NCBI GenBank assembly: GCA_046294735.1
Contig: JBKBKB010000006.1
Span: 62,001-126,000, forward strand
DNA: 64,000 nt
Source of the DNA: 34-65-8 sp046294735
Lineage (GTDB): Bacteria > Pseudomonadota > Alphaproteobacteria > Sphingomonadales > Sphingomonadaceae
Direction of reading: 5' to 3'
The notes under the pieces are model-generated. The model ran no database searches. It was not told the origin of the DNA and saw only the letters and a program-made list of their open reading frames with translations. Below, one piece after another: positions 29,362 through 37,694 of the stretch (positions are counted from its first letter, which is position 1; each line of letters begins with the position of its first letter). Made by a program: the position numbers and the translations under genes.

Positions 29362-30778
29362 CCTCGTCCTGACCGTCGCCCAGATGCAGGCGGCGGAGCA
29401 GGCGGTGTTCGATAAGGGTCTATCGGTCGATGAACTGATGGAACGCGCCGGGCGCGGGGCGGCGGAATACGTCTGGCGCATGGCGGCAGGCAGGGCGGTG
29501 ACCGTGCTTTGCGGCCCCGGCAACAACGGCGGCGATGGCTATGTCATCGCAGAGACCTTGCGCGCTCGCGGGCTGGCGGTGCGGGTGGTTGCACCCACAG
29601 AGCCGAAAACCAATGGCGCCCGCAGCGCCCGGGCCCGGTATCAGGGTGACGTGAGTGCTGGACGGGGCAATACTGGCGGCGCGGTGCTGGTCGATTGCCT
29701 GTTCGGCAGTGGGCTCACCCGTGGATTGTCGGATGAACTCAGCGATTTGCTGACCGGTCTTGCCAGCCGCCATCACCACTGCATCGCGGTCGATCTGCCG
29801 AGCGGCGTGCACAGTGACAGCGGCGCGGTGCTCTCCCCGCTGCCGCGTTATGACCTGACGGTGGCGCTCGGCGCGTGGAAATGGGCGCACTGCTTGATGC
29901 CCGCCGCGCAGCACATGGGCGCGCTGCGGCTGGTCGATATCGGGGTCGATGCGGAGGCGCAGCGGGATTTCACCACGCCGCGCCTGCTGGCGAAGCCGCG
30001 CCTGTCAGTGCCCGCGCGCGATGCGCACAAGTACACGCGCGGGCTGGTCGCCGTGGTCGCCGGAGACATGCCGGGCGCTGCCTTGCTGGCCGCACAGGCT
30101 GCACAGCATGGTGGGGCCGGCTACGTCAAGCTGCTGACCGACGGGGGCCACGTTCACGCCCCGGCCGATCTGGTGGTGGACCGGCGGACACTGGGCGAGG
30201 CGCTGGCCGACCCGCGCATCGGTGCCATCCTGATCGGGCCGGGCCTTGGGCGGGACTCAGCGGCGGCGCGGCGGCTGGAGCAGGTGCTCTATCTCGAGCG
30301 CGCGGTGCCGACCGTGCTCGATGCCGAAGCCCTGCTGCTGGTGGGGCCGGATCGCTGGCCTGCCCCGAGCGACAGGACTATCGTCGTTACGCCCCACGCA
30401 GCAGAAATAGCCTCCCTTGCCAAAGCCTTTGAACTGCCGCCGAACAAGGGCCCCTTTGCCGACAAGGTGCATCAGGCGATCGAACTTGATTGGCTGACCA
30501 ATGCCACAGTCGTGGCCAAGGGGCCGGACACTGTGGTGTTCCAGCGCGACCTGGGGATGGTGCTGGCTCCTGCGGCCTCAAGCTGGCTATCGACCGCCGG
30601 AACGGGCGATGTGCTGGCCGGCCTGATCGCCAGCCGCTTGGCGACGGGGGCCGATTCCCTCAGCGCCGCCAGCGCGGCGCTGTGGCTTCACGGTGAAGCG
30701 GCGCGGCTGGCCGGGCCGGTCTTCACTGCCGCCGGGCTTGCCGAGCGGATACCCGAGGTCTACGCGGCCTGCCTGTGA
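29345..30778 (+). CDS. nnr: Bifunctional NAD(P)H-hydrate epimerase / ADP-dependent dehydratase
   Basis: Repairs hydrated NAD(P)H: the N-terminal YjeF_N domain epimerises R- and S-NAD(P)HX, and the C-terminal ribokinase-like domain dehydrates the S form. Visible motifs are the epimerase VLCGPGNNGGDGYVIAE and FGSGLTRGL in the first 150 residues, then GPGLGRDSAAARR, and STAGTGDVLAGLIA, the ATP/ADP-site motif, near the end. ATG 29345 is chosen (477 residues); it lies inside the 3' end of the lipoprotein gene. The stop overlaps the start of the methyltransferase. Confidence 0.93.
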   Translation: MPQGSDLVLTVAQMQAAEQAVFDKGLSVDELMERAGRGAAEYVWRMAAGRAVTVLCGPGNNGGDGYVIAETLRARGLAVRVVAPTEPKTNGARSARARYQGDVSAGRGNTGGAVLVDCLFGSGLTRGLSDELSDLLTGLASRHHHCIAVDLPSGVHSDSGAVLSPLPRYDLTVALGAWKWAHCLMPAAQHMGALRLVDIGVDAEAQRDFTTPRLLAKPRLSVPARDAHKYTRGLVAVVAGDMPGAALLAAQAAQHGGAGYVKLLTDGGHVHAPADLVVDRRTLGEALADPRIGAILIGPGLGRDSAAARRLEQVLYLERAVPTVLDAEALLLVGPDRWPAPSDRTIVVTPHAAEIASLAKAFELPPNKGPFADKVHQAIELDWLTNATVVAKGPDTVVFQRDLGMVLAPAASSWLSTAGTGDVLAGLIASRLATGADSLSAASAALWLHGEAARLAGPVFTAAGLAERIPEVYAACL

Positions 30779-32001
30779 ATGACCTCCCCGTATCTGATCC
30801 CGGCCTGCCTGAACCCGGATTGATCGTCCGGCTCGCCGCCAAGGGCGATGGCGTCACGGCGGACGGGCGCTTTGTCGCCCGCACCGCGCCGGGTGACGTC
30901 ATGACGCCAGACGGCAGCCTGCTGCACGGGCCGCACCACGTCGTGCCGCCCTGCCGCCACTTTGGCACCTGCGGCGGATGCCAGTTGCAGCAGGTCGAAG
31001 AGCAGGAACTGGCGCGGTTTGTAACCGAGCGGGTGACCAATGCAGCGGATGGGCAGGGACTGGCGATAGGCCACCTGCTGCCGACTCATCTCTCGCCCCC
31101 GCGCAGCCGCCGCCGGGCCACGCTTCACGCCCAGACGGGCGGCAGGCGGCCGCTGCTGGGCTATCGCGTGGAACGCTCGCACCGGATCGTGGCGCTGGCG
31201 GAATGTCCGGTGCTGGCTCCGGAACTTTGGGCCCTGGTCGAACCGCTGCGCCGCCTGCTGGCGCTGTGGCCGGGCAAGCATTCGGTCGACGTGGCACTGG
31301 CGCTGACCGGCCAGGGCGTCGATTGCGCGCTCAAGGGGCTGGAACTCGATGGCCTGGCGCAGACCGAGGGGGTGATCGACTTCGCCCGCAATCAGCGGTT
31401 GGCCCGCCTCTCGCTCGATCAGGGGTATGGCGCAGAAGCGATGTGGGAGCCGGAGCCGGTGACGGTCACCCTGTCGGGGCAACCGGTCGCGTTTCCCTCG
31501 GGCGCTTTCCTCCAGGCGACGGCGGACGGCGAAGCAAGGCTGGCAGGGGACGCGCGCGAATGGCTGGCCGGCAGTGCCACTGTGGCAGACCTGTTCGCCG
31601 GGCTGGGGACATTTGCGTTCGCGCTGGCGCCGCAATCAACGGTGGTGGCAGTCGAGGCAGCCCGTGAGGCCTATCTGGCCTGCCGCAGTGCTGCCGCCCG
31701 CGCACGCCTGCCGATCGAAGCGGTCCACCGCGACCTGTTCCGCAATCCCCTGCGGCCACAAGAGCTGGCGAGGTTCGATGCGGTGCTGCTCGATCCGCCC
31801 CGCGCGGGAGCGCGTGAGCAAGTGGAGCAGATCGCAGCCAGTGCGCTCGCTCGGGTCGTCTATATAAGTTGCAACCCGGCCAGCTGGGCACGCGATGCGG
31901 CGCGGTTGGTAGAGGTCGGTTTCCGGCTCGAGCAGGTCCGTGCGGTCGGGCAATTTCGCTGGTCGACCCATGTCGAGCTGACCAGCCTGTTCGTGCGCTA
32001 G
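30775..32001 (+). CDS. 23S rRNA/tRNA uracil-C5 methyltransferase (RlmD/TrmA-like)
   Basis: RNA m5U methyltransferase, 408 residues. An Fe-S cluster is predicted from CRHFGTCGGCQLQ, with the last Cys in ALAECPVLAP further on, as in RumA/RlmD. The SAM-binding domain starts near residue 260 (VADLFAGLGTFAFALA), the DPPRAGAREQ motif is present, and the catalytic base/Cys region is YISCNPASWARDA. The start is GTG 30775, overlapping the preceding stop. The target (23S U1939 or another uracil) is inferred, not visible. The 3' end overlaps the convergent hydrolase gene by 4 bases (CTAG). Confidence 0.87.
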   Translation: MNDLPVSDPGLPEPGLIVRLAAKGDGVTADGRFVARTAPGDVMTPDGSLLHGPHHVVPPCRHFGTCGGCQLQQVEEQELARFVTERVTNAADGQGLAIGHLLPTHLSPPRSRRRATLHAQTGGRRPLLGYRVERSHRIVALAECPVLAPELWALVEPLRRLLALWPGKHSVDVALALTGQGVDCALKGLELDGLAQTEGVIDFARNQRLARLSLDQGYGAEAMWEPEPVTVTLSGQPVAFPSGAFLQATADGEARLAGDAREWLAGSATVADLFAGLGTFAFALAPQSTVVAVEAAREAYLACRSAAARARLPIEAVHRDLFRNPLRPQELARFDAVLLDPPRAGAREQVEQIAASALARVVYISCNPASWARDAARLVEVGFRLEQVRAVGQFRWSTHVELTSLFVR

Positions 32002-32786
32002 GGTTTCAGTGCTGCCAGCACCTGGCCGAACAGCCATTCGCGCGCGTGCGGTTCGACTAGGGCATGGCTCGCACCGTCACACCGCTGGATGCGCGGGTCA
32101 TCCTTGCCCCAGCGGCTCTCGAACAACTGACCGGTGCGGTCGTCCGTCGCGATCAGGAACGTCACCGGTCCGGCGAAGCCTTCGATCCCTTGCCGCATGG
32201 CTTCCGCCAGTGAACTCGGCAGCGGCGCAGAGCGCGCGGCCTGCTTCAGGCCGCTGAACAGTTTGCGCAGGTCCACCCCGCCGCGCAGCAGGCGCAGGAC
32301 TTCCTTCGGGTTCTTGAGCTTTTCGAGATAGCGCGCGCGGATGGCCTCGGGCGGAGGTGTTTCGGTGGCGGGCATTCCGGCTTCACCCTCGATCGTCCAC
32401 GGGTTTGACAAGACCAGTGCATCGCACCCCGCACCGCCAGCCAGCATAAGGGCACTGGCGGCGTCGCAATTGCCCAGGCCGACCACGCGCGTCATCGCGG
32501 GCACCATGGCGCGGAACGTAGCGAGCGCCGCTTCGATATCGGCCCGGCTGTGCTCGAACCCGGCATTCTCTCCGTCGCTGTCGCCCGTGCCGCTGCGGTC
32601 GAACCGGAACACCGGAAAGCCGGCCGCCGCCACCCGGGCGGCAAGCTGCGCCTGGCCAGAGAAGGCACCCGCCCGCACTTCATTGCCGCCGGTGACCAGC
32701 AGCAGGCCGGATGTGCCCGAGGCCGGATCGAGCGTTCCGGCCAGACGGACCTGGCCTGACTGGAAGGTGAGCGGCAGCCGGGTCAT
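31998..32786 (-). CDS. Exosortase A system-associated hydrolase 1 (alpha/beta hydrolase)
   Basis: A 262-residue alpha/beta-hydrolase matching the exosortase A-associated hydrolase type 1 family. The fold is visible in LLLVTGGNEVRAGAF, FRFDRSGTGDSDGE and the C-terminal SHALVEPHAREW with the catalytic His. The nucleophile elbow reads GLGNCDAASALML, with Cys where most hydrolases have Ser. ATG 32786 overlaps the stop of hydrolase 2. Its neighbours (hydrolase 2, ACP, ligase, decarboxylase) are the usual companions; product and substrate are unknown. Confidence 0.83.
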   Translation of the reverse strand: MTRLPLTFQSGQVRLAGTLDPASGTSGLLLVTGGNEVRAGAFSGQAQLAARVAAAGFPVFRFDRSGTGDSDGENAGFEHSRADIEAALATFRAMVPAMTRVVGLGNCDAASALMLAGGAGCDALVLSNPWTIEGEAGMPATETPPPEAIRARYLEKLKNPKEVLRLLRGGVDLRKLFSGLKQAARSAPLPSSLAEAMRQGIEGFAGPVTFLIATDDRTGQLFESRWGKDDPRIQRCDGASHALVEPHAREWLFGQVLAALKP

Positions 32787-33424
32787 AGCGGGCGCATTCC
32801 GATGGCGATGATCGCCGCCAGGGCGTCGGCCTGTTCCGGATCCTCGTCCGGCTCGGCCCGGAGCCACAGCCCACTGCCGCCGAGATCGGCCAGGCCAAGG
32901 TCGGCCAGGCGGGTTACCTCGGGCGGGGTCGCCTGCTCCAGTTCCTGGAACATAATTGCACCCAGCCGCCATCCGGCCAGTTCTATGCCGCCGGTGCGGG
33001 CGGACGCCTGAATGCCGTCTATCGTCTCGTTCCGTCCCGCTTCCTTCGCGGCAATCGTGCGTGCGCGGAGCATGGAGCGCAGCATCGAGCGCCCGTTGAC
33101 CGGGGCGAAGCGCCAGCCGGGCAGGTTGCCGGTGTCGAGCAGCGCGCCGCCGCGAATGGCAAGGACGTGGGTCGGGCGAAAATGGGCCATCGCCGCCACC
33201 GCCGCCTCGCGCCAGTGCGTGAAGGTCTGCTGCTCAAGGGGCTGGAGGCTGTCGTTGCAGCCGGGCAGGTCGGGCAGGACACTGTCGATCCCGGACAGGT
33301 CGAGCCGGTGCATGACCTCGGCGGTCTGGCGGCGCAGCTTGTTGGCTTCGTCGAACAGGGCGGGCAGCACCAGCAGGCGTCGCGCCCGGTCGGCGACGAA
33401 GGCAAGCGCGCTTTCCTCGTGCAT
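32783..33424 (-). CDS. Exosortase A system-associated hydrolase 2-like protein
   Basis: A 213-residue protein similar to the exosortase A-associated hydrolase 2 group: LVLPALFDEANKLRRQTAEV and VLPDLPGCNDSLQPL match the family's HPFAEEMNKSRR and DLLGCGDS. The region where a hydrolase nucleophile sits reads LAIRGGALLD, with no Ser or Cys. The frame is open upstream of ATG 33424 for at least 18 codons (reading TQWPCPTIGGG just before the ATG), into the acyl carrier protein gene, without an obvious ATG, GTG or TTG, so the true start may be an unusual codon. It overlaps hydrolase 1 by 4 bases. Confidence 0.7.
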   Translation of the reverse strand: MHEESALAFVADRARRLLVLPALFDEANKLRRQTAEVMHRLDLSGIDSVLPDLPGCNDSLQPLEQQTFTHWREAAVAAMAHFRPTHVLAIRGGALLDTGNLPGWRFAPVNGRSMLRSMLRARTIAAKEAGRNETIDGIQASARTGGIELAGWRLGAIMFQELEQATPPEVTRLADLGLADLGGSGLWLRAEPDEDPEQADALAAIIAIGMRPL

Positions 33425-33471
33425 GCCCCCGCCGATCGTGGGGCAGGGCCATTGGGTGTAGCCCCGGTTAG

Positions 33472-33741
33472 TCAGCGGCTTGCGACCTTGGCTTCGGCAA
33501 AGGCGAGCAGCCCGCCCCAGGTTTCAAGCATTTCGCCGTCGACGTCCTCGTCGTCGATGATCACCTCGAGTCGGTCCTCGATCTCTGTCAGCAACCCGGC
33601 CACGGCCATTGAGTCGAGCTCGGGCAGGTGGCCAAACAGGCCGGTCTCTGCCTCGAACGTGTCGACGTGATCGATATCGAGGCCGAGCACGTCGCACAGG
33701 ATTGCGCGCAATGCTGCATCGGTCTGGCTGCGTTCGATCAT
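33472..33741 (-). CDS. Acyl carrier protein of the exosortase A locus
   Basis: An 89-residue phosphopantetheine carrier: the attachment serine is Ser44 in PELDSMAVAGLL, with acidic helices on either side (IEDRLEVIIDDEDVDGEML). It lacks the DSL of housekeeping AcpP (here DSM), as is common for specialised carriers. It sits between hydrolase 2 and a GNAT protein, opposite an AMP-forming ligase that probably loads it. This is the natural tethering site for an intermediate made by the cluster. Confidence 0.88.
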   Translation of the reverse strand: MIERSQTDAALRAILCDVLGLDIDHVDTFEAETGLFGHLPELDSMAVAGLLTEIEDRLEVIIDDEDVDGEMLETWGGLLAFAEAKVASR

Positions 33742-33795
33742 CGCGGTGACGTCCCCCCTGGTTGCCTCGCGCGCGCCCTAGCGGCGGCAGCCGGT

Positions 33796-34743
33796 TCAGG
33801 CAACCCGGCCCAGCGCCCGTTTGAGCAGGGCAGGCCAGGCCTTCGGCTGGCGCGGGTCGAGGCAGTCGATCCGGTAGCGGGGCCGGTCAAGCTCCATCCA
33901 GTCACGCTTGTAGGGGTCGTTGCCAGTGCCGAAATCGACCATCTCGACCTGGTCGCGGTCGATGACATGCTCGAACAGCGCCGCCGACAGAGTGGTGCCC
34001 GCCGACAGCGGCTTGGCATCCTCCCGGTGCGCGAGCTTGTGAATGTAGGCGGCGGCGTTCTCCACCGTCCAGAATTGGGCTGCGACTGGGCGACCATCAG
34101 CGCGGGCGATCCCCAGCCGGATCCGCCCGGCTGCACCTTCCTGCTCGGCAAAGCGGCGCAGAAGGGCGGGATCGCCTTCCTCCGGTTTCCAGCTTTCGCT
34201 GTAGATCGCCTCGTATTCGGCCCAGGCATCGGCATCAAACCGGGTAAACAGTTCGAGCGTGACCCTCTTCGCCTTCCGTTTGAAGGTGGTGCGCATCGGG
34301 CCGGGGCGGCTCTGCCAGTATTCGGCAAAGCTGCGCCCGGCGACCGGCAGGACGTGGTTGTGGTCGCACGGTTCACGCCGCACGCGCCAACCTGCCGTGG
34401 TGAAAGCCTGCTCCAACCGGCTGGCGGAACCGTCCTCGTCCGGAACCGGCCACAGCGTGACCCGGTGGGACTGGCCCTTGAGCGAGCGGGCTAGCTGCTC
34501 CAGCAAGGGCTGGTCCGTGCCTAGCGGGCGCCAGATGAAGCTGTACCAGTTGCGCAGGGGTTCGATCCGGCCGTTGGCACGGGTCAGGGCCAGCTGCACG
34601 GTCGATCCGGCATCCTGTGCGGTCGCAATCAGCGGCTCCTGTCCGGCATCGGCCAGCAGGGCGAACCATTCGGGCCGGTCGAACGGGCCGCCTGCAACTG
34701 TCCCTTGCAAGTCGTTAACCCTGTCGTGATAGCTCGCCGTCAT
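33796..34743 (-). CDS. GNAT/FemAB-fold acyltransferase (Acetyltransf_6-like), XrtA locus
   Basis: A 315-residue protein with the double-GNAT (FemAB/CelD) fold: PFDRPEWFALLADAG near the N-terminus, TFKRKAKRVTLELF in the middle, and the C-terminal AAQFWTVENAAAYIHKLAHREDA plus VDFGTGNDPYKRDWM, where VDFGxGxxxYKxxW is the hallmark of the group. ATG 34743 is preferred over 34815, which would overlap the divergent ligase start. It is transcribed divergently from the ligase gene with only 30 bases between start codons. Confidence 0.8.
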   Translation of the reverse strand: MTASYHDRVNDLQGTVAGGPFDRPEWFALLADAGQEPLIATAQDAGSTVQLALTRANGRIEPLRNWYSFIWRPLGTDQPLLEQLARSLKGQSHRVTLWPVPDEDGSASRLEQAFTTAGWRVRREPCDHNHVLPVAGRSFAEYWQSRPGPMRTTFKRKAKRVTLELFTRFDADAWAEYEAIYSESWKPEEGDPALLRRFAEQEGAAGRIRLGIARADGRPVAAQFWTVENAAAYIHKLAHREDAKPLSAGTTLSAALFEHVIDRDQVEMVDFGTGNDPYKRDWMELDRPRYRIDCLDPRQPKAWPALLKRALGRVA

Positions 34744-34773
34744 TCGTCGTCCTGTTTCCCGCCGGAGCCCCAA

Positions 34774-36300
34774 GTGTCCGTTGCCGCCGATCCCGCCCCG
34801 CGCCCGCTCGATCATCTCACCGAATTCGGGGCAAATGGCGATTCTGCGCTGGTGCTGCGCGGCTCGACCCTTAGCTACCGGGAATTAAGGGACCGTGTTG
34901 CCCGCCTTAGTGCGTGGTTAAGACATTGCGTCCCCGCACCTGGCGCACGGGTGGCGAGCTGGGCGGCCAAGGGCGAGCTGACCTGCCTTTTGCCACTGGC
35001 AGCAGCGCGGGCGGGGTTGGTCCACGTGCCGGTCAACCCGCTGCTCAAGCGCGCGCAAGTCGCCCATATCCTGGGCGATTGCGGCGCGAGTCTGCTGATT
35101 GGCAACAGCGCGCGACTCGCATCCCTGGAACCGGGTGACGTGCCTCCGGGTTGCGCGGTGTTGGAAGAGACTGCGGCGATGATCGAAGCAGCAGCCTGGG
35201 CCGGGGCCCTGCCGCCGTCGCTGGCGGATGTCGGCGAACTGGCGGCCATCCTCTATACCAGCGGTTCGACGGGCAGGCCCAAGGGCGTGATGTTGAGCCA
35301 TGCCAATATGTGGCTCGGCGCAGTCAGCGTGGCGCATTACCTGAATCTAGAGGCGGATGATGTGACGCTGGCAGTCTTGCCGCTGTCGTTCGACTACGGC
35401 CAGAACCAGCTGTTGAGCACCTGGCGGGCTGGCGGCTGTGTGGTGCCGCTCGACTATCTGTTTCCGCGCGACGTGGCCAAGGCCTGCGCCAGCTACGGCG
35501 TGACCACGCTGGCGGCGGTGCCCCCGCTGTGGGTGCAACTGGTGGAGCTTGACTGGCCTGGCGAAGCCAGCGCGCCCTTGCGCCGCCTGACCAACAGCGG
35601 CGGCGCCCTGACCGAAGACCTGGTCCGCAAACTGCGCGGCCTGTTCCCGCAGGCCCGCCTGTTCCCGATGTATGGCCTGACCGAGGCGTTCCGCTCGACT
35701 TATCTCGACCCGATGATGGTCGATACGCACCCGACCTCGATGGGCAAGGCCATTCCGTTCGCGGAGATCCTGGTGATCGACGATGACGGCCGCATCGCTG
35801 CCAATGGACAGGAAGGCGAACTGGTGCACTGCGGCCCGCTGGTGGCGCAAGGCTACTGGCAGGATGCCGAGCGCACTGCCGAGCGGTTCAAGCCAGCACC
35901 TTCACAGGCGCAGTATCAGGGCATGGCGGTATGGAGCGGGGACCGGGTGCGGCGCGATGCTGACGGCCTGCTCTATTTCGTCGGCCGGCGCGATGCCATG
36001 ATCAAGAGCGCGGGCAACCGGATCAGCCCGCAGGAAATCGAAGACGCCGCAGTCGCGACCGGGCTGGTTGCCGAGGCGGTCGCGCTCGGGGTGTCCGATC
36101 CGCGGCTCGGGCAGGCGGTCCATCTGGTCGCCCGCGCCGCCCCCGATGTCCCTGATGCCGCCGAACGCCTTCCCCGGGCGCTGATACAGGAACTGCCCAA
36201 TTTCATGCAACCGCAGCAAATCCACTGGCGCGATGCCATGCCGGTCAACCCCAATGGCAAGCTCGACCGAACGGCGCTGGCGCAGGAGTATGGCGCGTGA
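34774..36300 (+). CDS. Acyl-CoA ligase (AMP-forming), exosortase A system-associated
   Basis: Adenylate-forming ligase, 508 residues, of the type found only with XrtA loci. The core motif is ILYTSGSTGRPKGVMLSH (about 158-175), then YGLTEAFRST, WSGDRVRRDADG and the C-terminal Lys in VNPNGKLDRTAL. It probably activates a carboxylic acid for transfer to the acyl carrier protein encoded nearby. The start is GTG 34774 with GGAG upstream; the longer frame to 34705 would overlap the divergent gene. Its stop overlaps the decarboxylase start. Confidence 0.88.
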   Translation: MSVAADPAPRPLDHLTEFGANGDSALVLRGSTLSYRELRDRVARLSAWLRHCVPAPGARVASWAAKGELTCLLPLAAARAGLVHVPVNPLLKRAQVAHILGDCGASLLIGNSARLASLEPGDVPPGCAVLEETAAMIEAAAWAGALPPSLADVGELAAILYTSGSTGRPKGVMLSHANMWLGAVSVAHYLNLEADDVTLAVLPLSFDYGQNQLLSTWRAGGCVVPLDYLFPRDVAKACASYGVTTLAAVPPLWVQLVELDWPGEASAPLRRLTNSGGALTEDLVRKLRGLFPQARLFPMYGLTEAFRSTYLDPMMVDTHPTSMGKAIPFAEILVIDDDGRIAANGQEGELVHCGPLVAQGYWQDAERTAERFKPAPSQAQYQGMAVWSGDRVRRDADGLLYFVGRRDAMIKSAGNRISPQEIEDAAVATGLVAEAVALGVSDPRLGQAVHLVARAAPDVPDAAERLPRALIQELPNFMQPQQIHWRDAMPVNPNGKLDRTALAQEYGA

Positions 36301-37523
36301 AGCCGCTCGGCCCGATTCCAGCAGGGTTCGAGGCTATCTCGGGCGAACTGGGGATTGGCGGGCGCACGGCAAGCCAGCTGGCGGCAGAAGCGGGCGATAC
36401 GCCATTGTTTGTCTATTCGCGCGCGCGGCTCGATGCCCGGGTGGCTGAACTTCGGGCCGCCCTGCCCGATCGGATCGGGCTCAATTTCGCCGTCAAGGCC
36501 AATCCCATGCCAGCCGTGATTGCGCATATGGCCGGGCTGGTCGACGGGTTCGACATTGCCTCCCAGGGCGAACTGGAGCTGGTGCGGGCAGCCGGGATTG
36601 ACGGCGCGCGGGTTAGTTTTGCCGGGCCGGGCAAGCGCGACCGGGAACTGGAAGCCGCAATCAGCGCCGGGGTAACGCTAAACTGTGAATCCGGGGGCGA
36701 GGCGCGCCGCACCCTGGCTATAGGCGAGCGGTTGGGCATGGCACCGCGGATCGCCATCCGCGTCAATCCATCGTTCGAGTTGCGCGGTTCCGGCATGAAG
36801 ATGGGCGGCGGGGCCAAGCAGTTCGGGGTTGACCAGGACCGCGCGGCCGCGCTCGCACGTGAGGTCATGGCAGCTGGGGCTGAATGGCGCGGTTGGCACA
36901 TTTTCACCGGCAGCCAGGCGCTCGATGCCGATGCTCTGATCGAGACGCAGGGCAACGTGCTGGCGCTGGCCGACCAGCTGGCGGGCGAGGTCGGGCTGGC
37001 CATACCCAAGCTCAACATGGGCGGCGGGTTCGGCATTCCCTATTTCCACGGCGACCAGCCGCTGGACCTGGCGCGGATTGGTGACGCGCTCAGCGAACGG
37101 CTGGAAAAGCTGCCCGAATCGCTCATGGAAACAGAGCTTTGCATCGAACTGGGTCGGTTCCTGGTGGGCGAAGCCGGGGTCTATCTGACCCGGATCGTCG
37201 ACCGCAAGGAAAGCCACGGGCAGGTGTTTCTGGTGACCGATGGCGGCCTGCACCATCAACTGGCGGCGTCCGGCAATTTCGGCACGGTGGTACGGCGGAA
37301 CTATCCGGTGGCGATTGCCAGCCGCTTTGCCGAGACGCCGGTCGAGGAAGCCAATGTGGTCGGCTGCCTGTGCACTCCGCTGGACCGGCTGGCCGACCAG
37401 GCATTGCTGCCCCGGGCCGAAGTCGGCGATCTGGTGGTGGTATTCTGCGCCGGCGCATACGGGGCCAGTGCCTCGCCGATGGAGTTTCTGGGCCAGGGTC
37501 CGGCAAGGCAAATGCTGGTTTAA
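36297..37523 (+). CDS. PLP-dependent decarboxylase, exosortase A system-associated
   Basis: A fold-type III (alanine racemase-like) decarboxylase of 408 residues, related to diaminopimelate and ornithine decarboxylases. The PLP-binding lysine is Lys67 in LNFAVKANPMPAVI; further motifs are DIASQGELELVRAAG, MGGGFGIPYF, and near the C-terminus GCLCTPLDRLADQ and FCAGAYGASASPMEFLG, the last replacing the usual substrate-binding Tyr region. It is coupled to the ligase (GTG start inside the ligase stop). The amino acid decarboxylated is unknown. A weak hairpin (GTCCCA/TGGGAC, 37540-37554) follows. Confidence 0.87.
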   Translation: MKPLGPIPAGFEAISGELGIGGRTASQLAAEAGDTPLFVYSRARLDARVAELRAALPDRIGLNFAVKANPMPAVIAHMAGLVDGFDIASQGELELVRAAGIDGARVSFAGPGKRDRELEAAISAGVTLNCESGGEARRTLAIGERLGMAPRIAIRVNPSFELRGSGMKMGGGAKQFGVDQDRAAALAREVMAAGAEWRGWHIFTGSQALDADALIETQGNVLALADQLAGEVGLAIPKLNMGGGFGIPYFHGDQPLDLARIGDALSERLEKLPESLMETELCIELGRFLVGEAGVYLTRIVDRKESHGQVFLVTDGGLHHQLAASGNFGTVVRRNYPVAIASRFAETPVEEANVVGCLCTPLDRLADQALLPRAEVGDLVVVFCAGAYGASASPMEFLGQGPARQMLV

Positions 37524-37560
37524 CCTTTACAGGCGAGCTGTCCCACGATGGGACTGGACC

Positions 37561-37591
37561 TTGGAAAGTGCCGGAAAGCTAACGGTATATT
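37561..37591 (+). promoter_or_regulatory. Possible promoter for the exopolysaccharide operon
   Basis: The 171-base gap before the export lipoprotein contains TATATT (37586-37591), the most AT-rich patch nearby, with TTGGAA (37561-37566) 19 bases upstream as a rough -35. The spacing is long and the match imperfect, but a promoter is expected here because the following ten genes are tightly packed on the same strand. No repeat or operator is obvious. Confidence 0.3.
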
Positions 37592-37694
37592 CACCTATTT
37601 TGGCGAGGAAGCCTGTCTGAACCCGCGGGTGCGGAAGGTGAGGTCGCTCCTCCCTTGCGCATGAGTGCCCGCAGCAAGGCAAGGATGCGCGTCA

